Shown here piece by piece: positions 13,001 through 20,560 of a DNA stretch of 64,000 nucleotides. Position 1 is the stretch's first letter. The number at the start of each line of letters is the position of its first letter. The DNA comes from Petaurus breviceps papuanus. Lineage: Eukaryota > Chordata > Mammalia > Diprotodontia > Petauridae. The position numbers were made by a program, and so were the translations under genes. Below the pieces are notes generated by a model, which saw only the letters and a program-made list of their open reading frames with translations, did no database searches and had not been told where the DNA came from. The stretch is from assembly GCA_028583685.1 (NCBI GenBank), contig JAMXIF010000073.1:7111631-7175630 (forward strand), written 5' to 3'.

Positions 13001-14352
13001 AATTGTTTCTCAAATTTGCCTTTGGTTCACCAAATCTTTTGTAGACATTTGGTTGGAAATCTGGTGTATCCTTATTCTATTAATCTATTAGGTTTTAAGT
13101 CTGAGGTTGCAAGATCATCCTTCTCAGCCTTTCTATTGATTATGCTTCTTGACCATCTTGCCCACATCTTTGTATGTAAATTTCGTTGTGATTTTGCCTT
13201 ATCCTATAAAGAAGTCCTTACTATTAAATGTATGTTAATTTGGGCCTGTTGTCATTTTTACTATATGAGTCAGAGACATTCTTCTCTTTTTACTACTGCT
13301 GTTTCACCCCCAGTTCCAGGCCCTTGTTATTTAATATAACTTGAGCTGTTGCAATAACATGCTAGCTGATCTTCCTTCCTCTAGTCTCCTCCTGTATACT
13401 ATCTGTCTTGTACCTTGTTGTCAGAAGACTTTCCTAAAACATGGTTTTCTTCATGTCATTAGGAAAGGCAGTTGGGCACAGTGTGAGTACTAGATAGGGA
13501 ATCTGAGGAGCTCAGTTATAATTCTGGGAAACTTAGGCCAGACTTCTGGGCATCATTTTGTTGATCTGTAAAATGAAGGGGATGACATAAAGGTTCACGT
13601 TATCTGTAAACCTATGCTCTTTTAATCCTTTCTGTCCTTGGCTTTCCCTTATGGTACAGTGGAAGGGGCAGTGATACTGAAGTCAGAGCACCTGGGCCCA
13701 AATTCTAGCTATGACACTACCTGTGTGACATTCCCTTAACATCCTTTCTCCTTAGTTTCCTTGTCTCTAAAAATGAAGGGTTTGATTAGATAGCCTCTGC
13801 GATTCCTTTTGTGGAAAACTTCTTTGAAGTTTCTTTTTAAAATGAGCTCTACGTTTAAAATAATTAAGGTTTTAATTCCTATTTATGGGTTAATATAATA
13901 TTGAGTCTTGTCCTTGTTCAAAAATGGATTTTTCTAGTTTTCTAATGAATTTAATATACTTTTTTATTATTGAGGGAATTAACTTTAAGTTTTAGATTTG
14001 GTTGAGATCAACTTGTTCATAATTTATAATTGTAATCTCTTTTTAGGGAGGAGATATCACCAAAAATGATGGGACAGGAGGACGGTCCGTTTATGGGAAC
14101 ACATTTGAAGATGAAAACTTTACAGTGAAACATACTACTCCTGGTTTATTGTCAATGGCTAATCGTGGCCCGCACACCAATAATTCTCAATTTTTTATCC
14201 TTCTGCAGAAAGCAGAACATTTGGACTTTAAGCATGTAGTATTTGGATTTGTTAAAGACGGCATGGATACTGTGAAAAAGATTGAATCATTTGGTTCTCC
14301 TAAAGGTTTGGTGAGCAAAAAAATTATGATCACAGAGTGTGGACAAATATAA
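3895..14352 (+). CDS. RANBP2: RANBP2 (Nup358), C-terminal part: nine coding exons
   Basis: RANBP2 is the giant cytoplasmic-filament nucleoporin. It binds Ran-GTP, carries SUMO E3 activity with SUMO-RanGAP1 and Ubc9, and ends in a cyclophilin domain. The joined exons are 3895-4062, 4721-4813, 5899-6089, 6623-6830, 9021-9122, 9684-9829, 12117-12390, 12499-12833 and 14047-14352. All have GT-AG borders and compatible phases, giving about 606 residues that end in ITECGQI and a TAA. The domain order is IR1, M, IR2, an acidic/FG linker, RanBD4, cyclophilin, as in the human C terminus. The human protein is about 3,224 residues, so most of the gene (including the very large exon 20) lies left of the window. 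The first exon starts two bases into a codon, so a preceding exon is required. Identification rests on recalled human sequence and is very secure; exon numbers assume the 29-exon human plan. Confidence 0.97.
4176..4265. mobile_element. Palindromic mariner/Tc1-like MITE
   Basis: About 35-bp inverted arms (tataagattttccaaaagtc on the left; the right arm's complement reads tataggatttcccaaaagtc) flank a short loop, with TA at both ends. No coding capacity. The size, TA edges and near-total palindromy fit a mariner-derived MITE; the family name is not certain. Confidence 0.7.
4290..4590 (-). repeat. MIR-like fragments
   Basis: Degraded reverse core-SINE pieces: aatcatagaattttggagtt near 4301, and catgcagctagtaaatgtca with a following gacttgaata block near 4496-4530. 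Lies between RANBP2 exons 21 and 22. Confidence 0.45.
4721..4813 (+). CDS. RANBP2: RANBP2 exon 22: M spacer between IR1 and IR2
   Basis: This 93-nt exon reads [20 protein letters not shown] and then [11 protein letters not shown], matching the human segment that begins DEDFETAVKKLNGKLY. It joins in frame to exons 21 and 23 (one base carried in, one carried out). The second half is more diverged than the first. Acceptor tttttaag/at, donor cag/gtaaac. Confidence 0.93.
4981..5158. repeat. Two-copy tandem duplication, 89-bp unit
   Basis: ctatgaatgataaatagaaa begins at 4981 and again at 5070. Both units run through aagatgtatgt and aggagaaggggaaaaaaa, about 90% alike by eye. It lies in RANBP2 intron 22. 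Confidence 0.93.
5899..6089 (+). CDS. RANBP2: RANBP2 exon 23: IR2 of the SUMO E3 module
   Basis: The exon encodes the second internal repeat: [20 protein letters not shown] followed by [17 protein letters not shown]. It shares the ..VxYE/VWE.. then LKLPPTFFC pattern with exon 21, showing that IR1 and IR2 are tandem duplicates. It ends KVQEAE at a phase-0 donor (gaa/gtaagg). Acceptor cttgcag/ga. Confidence 0.95.
6623..6830 (+). CDS. RANBP2: RANBP2 exon 24: acidic, Ser/Thr-rich linker
   Basis: The exon starts [20 protein letters not shown] and includes CKSEEPDS and [11 protein letters not shown], both recognisable in human RANBP2 just after IR2. Composition is low complexity and likely disordered. 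It is entered in phase 0 and leaves one base for exon 25. Conservation is lower than in the flanking domains, as expected for a linker. Confidence 0.92.
7080..7400 (+). repeat. MIR-like SINE split by a hAT MITE
   Basis: Forward core-SINE sequence (aagatggtatagt ... gagtaccagttctgaagtca ... gtaagtcacctaacc ... catctgtaaaatgagg ... ttcagttctaaatctgtgat) is interrupted at 7094-7218. The two halves join cleanly if the MITE and its 8-bp duplication are removed. In RANBP2 intron 24. Confidence 0.8.
7094..7218. mobile_element. hAT-type MITE with 12-bp terminal inverted repeats
   Basis: The left end caggggtgagga is the exact reverse complement of the right end tcctcacccctg. Internal gaggccacacgtggccctct is also palindromic. 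Flanking 8-mers atagttaa and ctagtaga look like a decayed duplication of atagtaga, the 8-bp size expected of hAT elements. Confidence 0.8.
7840..8720 (+). mobile_element. L2 LINE fragment, sense
   Basis: Degenerate but colinear with the L2 reverse-transcriptase region: gtggactcagtccttcttga, then cttgatacctcttccagtct, aattatctt..gcagttgattctca, and a 3' part with acctagactatttcatt. No open frame remains. Old element in RANBP2 intron 24. Confidence 0.65.
9021..9122 (+). CDS. RANBP2: RANBP2 exon 25: FG-containing segment
   Basis: This 102-nt exon encodes [20 protein letters not shown] followed by [16 protein letters not shown] and FAFG give it nucleoporin FG character. Human RANBP2 has [20 protein letters not shown] at this point. 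Acceptor gatttag/aa, donor aaag/gtaagg, in frame with both neighbours. Confidence 0.93.
9684..9829 (+). CDS. RANBP2: RANBP2 exon 26: FG linker and start of RanBD4
   Basis: The exon encodes [15 protein letters not shown], an acidic [11 protein letters not shown] stretch, then [17 protein letters not shown], which opens the fourth Ran-binding domain. Compared with the human sequence I recall, the short GTQS duplication after AAVFG is missing and KHAVTK stands there. Acceptor tcttaag/at, donor gag/gtatta, phase 0 out. Confidence 0.93.
9880..12116 (+). other. RANBP2 intron 26 with old repeat traces
   Basis: A weak MIR-like stretch at about 9885-10020 (cacagctgttatgtcatttg) and a possible CR1/L3-like 3' end with a MIR-like piece at about 10840-11130 (gtgacagagccagaatttga). 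I see no gene or other structure in 10050-10830 or 11140-12100. Confidence 0.45.
12117..12390 (+). CDS. RANBP2: RANBP2 exon 27: core of Ran-binding domain 4
   Basis: The exon encodes [40 protein letters not shown], and a long stretch through [19 protein letters not shown] to [11 protein letters not shown]. This is the pleckstrin-like RanBD fold that binds Ran-GTP. The E-E-I-x-F, LYRWD and W-KERGVG motifs of the family are intact. Acceptor attttag/gt, donor gcag/gtgagt. Confidence 0.96.
12499..12833 (+). CDS. RANBP2: RANBP2 exon 28: end of RanBD4, first half of cyclophilin
   Basis: The exon encodes [17 protein letters not shown] and FKKRFEECQ, closing RanBD4. The cyclophilin domain begins [20 protein letters not shown] and runs to [11 protein letters not shown]. 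His54, Arg55 and Phe60 (CypA numbering) are kept. The last codon is CAT, placing His where CypA and human RANBP2 have Gln63. Donor cat/gtaagt is a perfect intronic consensus. Phase 0 at the 3' end. Confidence 0.96.
12834..14046 (+). other. RANBP2 intron 28 with old repeats
   Basis: Contains an L2-like 3' fragment (about 13330-13470, ttgcaataacatgctagctg) and two forward MIR-like pieces (about 13475-13610 and 13650-13810, the second with gcagtgatactgaagtcaga and ctgtgtgacattcccttaac). Nothing else recognised. Confidence 0.5.
14047..14352 (+). CDS. RANBP2: RANBP2 exon 29: second half of cyclophilin and stop
   Basis: The exon encodes [38 protein letters not shown], the SQFF active-site strand, [19 protein letters not shown] and the C terminus ITECGQI with a TAA at 14350-14352. 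Gln111 and His126 (CypA numbering) are present. Phe stands at position 113, where I recall Val in human RANBP2. Position 121 is His rather than the CypA Trp, as in human RANBP2. Acceptor tttttag/gg. Confidence 0.96.
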   Translation, partial: GGDITKNDGTGGRSVYGNTFEDENFTVKHTTPGLLSMANRGPHTNNSQFFILLQKAEHLDFKHVVFGFVKDGMDTVKKIESFGSPKGLVSKKIMITECGQI

Positions 14353-14570
14353 AATCACTGCTTTTTCATAGCAAACTTTTATCTTTGTAAACAGTTAAAT
14401 TGAGGCTTAGCTGTTCTAAACAATATGGTGATTATTATGTTCAGCTTTTGAAAATGGACATTTCCAATGTATAAATGTAAAATTGCAGCTTATAGCTGTT
14501 GTCATTTTTTTAATGTGTTAAAATTGACATTGCATGGTGTGAAATAAAAGTTTAAACACTGGTCTATTTC
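14353..14570 (+). other. RANBP2: RANBP2 3' UTR with poly(A) signal
   Basis: An AT-rich stretch follows the stop. A canonical AATAAA at 14543-14548 lies about 190 nt downstream, with a T/GT-rich stretch just after it (ggtctatttcaggtgtactt). A second AATAAA near 14750 could serve a longer form. Exact cleavage sites cannot be read from sequence. Confidence 0.7.
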
Positions 14571-17200
14571 AGGTGTACTTGTGTTTATGTACTCCTGACA
14601 GAGATTTGTATTAAAAATTAACATGAAATAAGTATTGTTAAAGCAATAGCCCTTCTTAGGTTGTTGAAGGAATATGACATATGAAGTTTGATTCTGTTAA
14701 ATTGATTTTAAGATATTTTACTTCCTGCATCGATGTATCTGACCTTTTAAATAAAGGGACCACAACTTGGATCTTTTTTAGATTTTAAATATACTTGCTA
14801 TCGTATCTTACCTACTGTTGTGCCTTTTTTTGAGGGGGACACAAAAAGTACATGGAGACCCATTTATAATTGGGTGGAGCTATGAAGAGAGCAGTGGCTT
14901 ACCCAAAGTGCTCTTCTGAGGTCCCAAGATCTTCACCTCCATGTGTAGTCTTGAGTCAGTTTTTAATGGAATGCCTACCCTCTTCCAGTCATTTGTAGCT
15001 TTCTGTGTTATTACAAAAGGCAGGATTTTATTTTCTTATATTTTAAATAGATCATTTGGCTAGTTCCTTAGTGTTTTGGAAATGTTGGGCTTTACTTTCC
15101 TGTCATAAGTCTCTACTACCTCAGAATCTATAACCTGGTTCTTTCAGCAGAACTTGGATTTTTTTTTCCTTGCAGTTGAGATGTATTGCACATTTAAAAA
15201 AATAGCTTTGTATCATATTCATTGCTTCTGATTGCTTAATATTGTGTTTCTTCACTATCTGTTGTTGATTAATTTTGTAAAATAAAAGTAGCATCCACCA
15301 CAACAATCTTTAGAATTCTTGTTTAACTAGATGTTCCTTTATCCATTCTAGCACCAAGTCAAAAGCAGGGAGGGAAGTTGAAGGATGAGAAAACCAGTTG
15401 ACCGTGGAATTTTGAGATGGTAAACAACATTCTCTCTCCCTCCCCCCACCCCAAAACTCAGATGCAAATTGAAAATGTATGGAAATAGTATAGATATGTA
15501 TAGTAAATAAAACAGAAAGTGTGTCTCAGGAGATTGAGGTGATTCTATATCTCCCTAAGATATGGGAGACTATCATCCCTCTGTGTCCTTGTTATGAAAA
15601 TTGATATATTTATGAGGCGTGTGTACCAATGTTCAGTATATACCACCTGCCCTTTTTTTTTTTTTAATGAGTGTCCCAGGTTAGTTAACCAGCTCAGTTT
15701 TCACTGTAAAGAAGTGAATTCTAAAGAAATGGAAAAAGTCTCACTTCCTGGGGAGTTTAAAATTTCTGGGGATGAGTTTTATGGTAGCAGACTAGGATTT
15801 TTGCCTTTGTGATGATGGAATATCATTACTTTAATAAGAACTCAGCCAAGTATCAAACAGAAAAAATTTACTTGTCCTAAGAATTTATTAATTCAAAACT
15901 TAATTTGCATTTTCCAAATTGATTAGGAAAATAAAAGGAATGATGGTTTCACTATTATATGGAATGCTCTCTAACATGGCTTCTTTGTCTTAATTAGTAT
16001 TTTCTGTTGTCATGGTGTAGAGAGAAATGGTTTTTAAAAAATAATTGATAACCTTTGTGGCAATTCTAGAATAAATTTTGAAGTATCAGCTGTCACTAAA
16101 TTTAAAGGAAGAAAGAAACATTCTTTGAATTGGCTTCTTTGTGAAATTTTACAGGCTTTTAAAGCTATGCATAATAAAGATTTGAGGGACTGTAATCTTG
16201 ACTAGTAAATGATTTCATCTTCAATTCTGATAGTAATTTTTTTTAAACAATCTGGCAAAGAATGATTTTCTGTAGCATTCTGTTCTCCCATTCTGATTCT
16301 CCCAATACTTGTTCTATAGTAAAAATACTTTAGACATTGTACCAAAGGCTATTTGTCACATATTTTCAGGAGTTTTAAAGACTGCTCCAGTTTGAAAAAA
16401 AAAAGAACTGTATAGAAGCACACAGCATCATATTAAATGTCTTTGTAACACTGATCATTTTTATATTGTCCTCTCATTAAAACCTTCTAAATGGAATAGA
16501 AACTCACCATTTTGTACACTTATTTATAAAATATCTTTTTAGCAAATTTTTAAAACTAATTTTATATTGAATGAAATTACTTTCATGTAGATCATTTTAG
16601 GTGATTTGTAAAACAGTTAATTTTTTAAAGGAGGTATGGGTAATTGAGATTGCTGTTGCTGAGGTAAATTCTAAATTTCAGCTGAACAAATGTTAAAATA
16701 TGTCTTATATTTTAGAAATGGCAAGTAGTTTCATGATTTGAGAAATTGTGTTTTAGTTATTTGGGATCCTAGCTCTCACTGTGTGTAAGGCAAGTTGCCT
16801 TACAATTAGAGGATCAGAAGGTCCCTCTTAGTTCTAAAAGTCTATGGCTTATAATTTTATGTCAAAATGGCTTAGTAGTTTATAGCACTAGACTGGTTCT
16901 TCAGTAACATTTGGCTTTGTACCACCTAATTTGGCCATTGTTTTTAAAATTCTTGGAGAGGGGGGAATGGGAAATGAAGGAATAAATGAAAAAGCACTTA
17001 TTATATTCTATTATGTGCTAAGCACCGAAGATAACAAAAGCAAAGGAAGAACCTGGAAACAAAGGTAAAAACCCATAAAGAAATTTGTCAAAATTGCATT
17101 TTTTCCCACATGCCCTTCCACCTATTTGCTGTGCTTTTTAAATAAGTGGTTCCCATGATATTTGTATGTTAGCTCCTAATATAATTTAAAATATATGTTG
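14571..17200. other. Intergenic spacer, no gene seen
   Basis: AT-rich sequence between RANBP2 and CCDC138. Apart from short degraded MIR-like traces (for example about 16765-16850) I recognise no gene, RNA or clear mobile element. Confidence 0.5.
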
Positions 17201-17202
17201 TA

Positions 17203-17520
17203 GTGCAGTAGGAAGAAAAATCTGGATTTGGAGTCAGAAGACCTGAGTTTTAACCCCCATTCTGCTATTTACCTGCATTTTCTGGGCCTCAGTTTTTGTC
17301 TTTTTTTTTTGGGAGGGCAGTTGGGGTTAAATAACTGTCCAAGGTCACACAGCTAGTTTTTGTGTTGTGTCTGAGTCCGGATTTGAACTCAGGTCTTCCA
17401 GACTCCCAGGCCGGTGCCCTATTTCAGGGCACCACCTAGTCGCCCTGGGGCCTCAGTTCCTTTTTTCGGTAAAACGAGGAAGTTGGACTTGATACCCTCT
17501 TCTAGCCCTAAATCTATGAT
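17203..17520 (+). repeat. MIR-like SINE interrupted by SINE A
   Basis: Forward MIR-like body (gtagtgcagtaggaag, ggatttggagtcagaagacc, then ctcagttcc..gtaaaacgagg and cttctagccctaaatctatg). Its tctgggcctcagttt step is duplicated on each side of the inserted SINE at 17295-17447. Confidence 0.75.
17295..17447 (-). repeat. Marsupial SINE A, reverse
   Basis: Reverse copy with T-rich start, gggagggcagttggggttaa and a ccacctagtcgccc end. Flanked by the 11-bp duplication gggcctcagtt (17284-17294 and 17448-17458) within a MIR-like host element. Confidence 0.9.
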
Positions 17521-17779
17521 TTTTTTAATCCAGAGTCCTCAAGCCAATAGAAACCTGGGCTTTTACATGGTCTGTTTTATATAAGAGATATGTGAGATTG
17601 AAATAATAAATAGTCCAAGCTTAGGAAAAAAACCCATCAGAACATACCCTTTGATTGTCTTAGAACCTGGGATGAGAAGTAATAAAAGTAATATCAAATA
17701 GCATTGTTGAAGTGGGGACTTTGGTTGTCGAATAAAGTAGTGACCACAGCCATCTTGAACAAGGATTTACATTTAGAAT

Positions 17780-17836
17780 AGTCGACTATACATATATATA
17801 TGTATATATATGTATGAATATTATATATATATATTG
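17780..17836. repeat. TA/TATG-rich simple repeat
   Basis: Alternating tatatatgtatatatatgta and atatatatata runs; simple-sequence DNA in the intergenic spacer. Confidence 0.85.
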
Positions 17837-18117
17837 TAGACTCCCAGTTAGGCAGAACAGACTTGAGAAGTGGCAGAAAGTTTTTATAAGTGAAATTCAG
17901 CATAGTAAATAGCTTTATAGAGTAGATACAGCCTTAACTGAGTTGTGGCTTGCCATTAAAATGCATTAATTGGAATCTCAAAGAAAGTGGCCTACACTAA
18001 CATGGGAATTTTTAGAAAGAAATATAAGGTATGGTAGTGTGGTAGACTGGGAAGAAGGCTAGAAGTCAAGAAACCTAGATTTTAGTCACAGATCCTGTGA
18101 CTAGGGAATTAAAATTT

Positions 18118-19110
18118 TGTTAATTGCATATTATGTGCAGGGTAATGTCATAGATCTCAATGATAGAGAGATGAAAAATGAAATAATCTGTATTCTTGAG
18201 AAGCTTTCATTCTTTTGAGGGGACTACAACAGGTGTACAGGTAAGTATAGTAAGAGGTAGGGTGTGATGGGATTACAAGTATAGATTCAAAGTGTTGTAA
18301 GGTAATTTGGAGTAAAAACTTCCTTGTATACCTTGTATTGCTTATGGAAGGATGAATGGGCCTTGAAGGAAGAGAAAGTTTCAACAGGCATTGAGAATGA
18401 CCTGTTGAAATGCAAGGAGACAGTACAGTTTAAGATAGTATAATAATAGAATTAAACAATTATAATATTAATCATTAATTTTCATTAATTTACAATATAA
18501 AATGTGTCATTACAATATTATGCAATTGTTATAATAAAAGGGAACAGATGTTTAGTCCATTTTTGGTTGGAATGGCAGATGCTGTGGAGAGTAGGCTGAT
18601 ATAAGACAGGAAAATTAGGTTGGAGCCAAAAATTGAAGGCCTTAAATTCTGGATTTAGAAATTGCCTAAAGGCAACAAGGAACTCCTAAAGATAGGAATG
18701 ACCTGTTTTTATAAGCAAAAATCTGGAGTACAGCTTGGAGGGGGGGGGTACAGAGGTGACAAGTTAGGAGTTTATGGAGAGAAGGAAATGGCAAACCACT
18801 CCAGTATCTTTGCCAAGAAAACCCCACATAGGGTCACAAAGTTAGATAAGACTGAAAAAAAGATGAAACTGAAAAGAGACGAGATAATGAGGGTTTGAAC
18901 TCATGATAATGTGAGTGGAAAGAAGGTAGGGCTTGTAGTTTAATTTTGTGAAAGTTGACTGAGGAGAAAGGAGAGTCAAAGACTAAATGAATAGCCCAAG
19001 GTTTTAAAATGTGCAATTAAGAGGAAGGAGGCATTGATAAAAATGTGTTTTAGAAGGTGCAAATTAGATGTCTTAGACTGAGGAAGCTGCAAACAGTAGG
19101 CCTGGGATTA
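18118..19110 (+). repeat. Old interspersed repeat with a BovB/RTE-like tail inside
   Basis: The head (ttgcatattatgtgcagggt ... attcttgagaagctttcatt) and later blocks (ataagacaggaaaattaggt, ggcaacaaggaactcctaaa) match a long interspersed repeat seen several more times in this window. At about 18785-18860 comes atggcaaaccactccagtat followed by ttgccaagaaaaccccacat and gggtcacaaagttagataag, which resembles the 3' tail of BovB/RTE LINEs and their SINEs. Confidence 0.6.
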
Positions 19111-19416
19111 AAGGGGGAAAAACCTTTGAACTCGCTTCATTTCATTCCTGCAGTCAGGGCTTCTTTGTCCCACTTTCCCTTCTCCCCACCCTCCAAAAAT
19201 CATAAACTTTCTGAACAACTTCCAGGAACCTTAAGCCCTCTCTTGGACTCCAGGCTCAAGTGCATGCAAATTGTTTTCATTCCTTCCCTATTGTTCTTTT
19301 CAACCTTAAAAAGGAATATAAAATCCGCCTAAATGCATACACAACTCGTAGAGATGGAATCGGCCGAACTGACGTAGCCGATGGCCAAGATGTAATTACA
19401 GTTTAATCACCCTTTG

Positions 19417-19550
19417 TCACACAGTGAATAGGACCAGGGCCCCGGAGTCCAGAGGACCCGAGTTCAAATGTGGCCTGGGACACGACAGGCTGTGTGATCT
19501 TGGGCAAGTCACTTAACCCCAGTTGCCTTGCCTTCCCCCCTCCAAAAAAA
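19417..19550 (+). repeat. Marsupial SINE A, forward
   Basis: Forward copy: acagtgaataggaccagggc, a box-B-like gagttcaaatgtgg, gggcaagtcacttaacccca and an A-rich tail. It lies about 300 bp upstream of the CCDC138 CpG island. Confidence 0.85.
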
Positions 19551-19849
19551 AGTGAGGTAGCGATACAAAATCAGTCTAAATTTTTTTAAAAGTAAGTACA
19601 ATTACACAAGTTCAAAGTAATATTTTTGTTCATATCTGTTATTTGTTACTGATATATTCTATGTTTACATTATTTATGTATCGATATCTTCTCGTTTTTA
19701 TTGCGAAGACTCGCCTTATCTGGTAATTCAATCTTGAAAGATGACTGCCCTTATTTCTTTACCTCGTGATCATTAAGTCCTTTATACGTATTAGCCGCCA
19801 CCTTGCCGAGGGTCTGGTTTTTGTGCTTTTCTTTCCTGGCGACACGAGG

Positions 19850-20560
19850 CCAAGCCTCATTCCTGGCCTCGAAACCTTAAAGGCTTGTCGGCTGAATGCC
19901 TGATATTAATACCCGATTTCATGGCCCCGGCACCCCAAATGTGGGCACGAGGCGCCTCAGGCTCTGAGGCTCTACATCCCTGCGGCGTCTGCCGAGCTCG
20001 GCCACGCCCCCCGCCCGCTGGGAAGGACGGCGGGACCCGAAGCGCTTGCGTCAATGACGTACTTCCGGTGTCGCGAAGTCCCGCCCCCCTCGGCTCCAGG
20101 TTGGAACGCGGTTTCCCCGGGAGACCACCGTGAGCCAGGCCCAGGAAGTCGAGACGCGCCATGGAGCCGAAAATAGTCAAGCCTCCGGGTCAGGACGCGG
20201 CCTTGGAGCGCCTCAAGAACCGTTACGGAATCGGTAGCACTTTCCCATATGAGGTAAACCCTCCCCCTGTCAGAGGGCAAGGCGACTATCTCTTCTCCCT
20301 TTTGAATCCCGCTGGGCTTCCAGGGTCCCGCTCGGCTCTCTCGTCCCCTTCCCCCTCCATTCCCCGCCAGGGAAAGTCATCGTGTCGTCCCCGGGTCCTG
20401 CAGGCCGGGACCCCGCTTCCCCTGCCTCAGGTAACCTTCCAGCGCCCGGCCCGCGCGCCTCGGGGGAGGGGGTCGGGAGTCAGGGGCAGTGAGGGAGTAA
20501 CCCGAGCTGGCGCTCGTGGGAGCTCTGGACGCGCGGCGTGAAGCTCCCACGGTGTGCCGG
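19850..20560 (+). promoter_or_regulatory. CCDC138: CpG-rich promoter and first-exon region of CCDC138
   Basis: Base composition switches sharply from AT-rich to CG-dense at about 19.85 kb and back by about 20.6 kb, with many CpGs and several GC boxes (cacgccccccgcccg near 20004; cccgcccccct near 20080). A CRE-like tgacgt (20055-20060) directly abuts an ETS-type acttccgg (20061-20068). An imperfect inverted repeat, gtttccccgggagac (20111-20125), resembles an RFX X-box. There is no TATA box. This is a typical dispersed CpG-island promoter placed immediately upstream of the CCDC138 start codon. Confidence 0.8.
20161..20253 (+). CDS. CCDC138: CCDC138 exon 1 with start codon
   Basis: The ATG at 20161 sits in a good Kozak context (gcgccATGg) and opens 31 codons: MEPKIVKPPGQDAALERLKN then RYGIGSTFPYE. 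Human starts MEPRVVKPPGQD. Donor gag/gtaaac, phase 0. Open reading continues into the intron but is not needed to explain the homology. Confidence 0.95.

Noticed and set aside
12998-13339. A 113-codon + strand frame after RANBP2 exon 28
   Set aside because: It lies in intron 28, has no homology, and includes old L2-like sequence.
19857-20541. Several overlapping open frames on both strands at the CpG island
   Set aside because: High G+C removes stop codons. Only the 31-codon CCDC138 exon 1 from 20161 has homology; the others are by-products.
20254-20541. An extended 126-residue reading of CCDC138 exon 1
   Set aside because: It reads through the gtaaac donor at 20254. The joined exon 2 matches human in position and phase, so the extension is intron.
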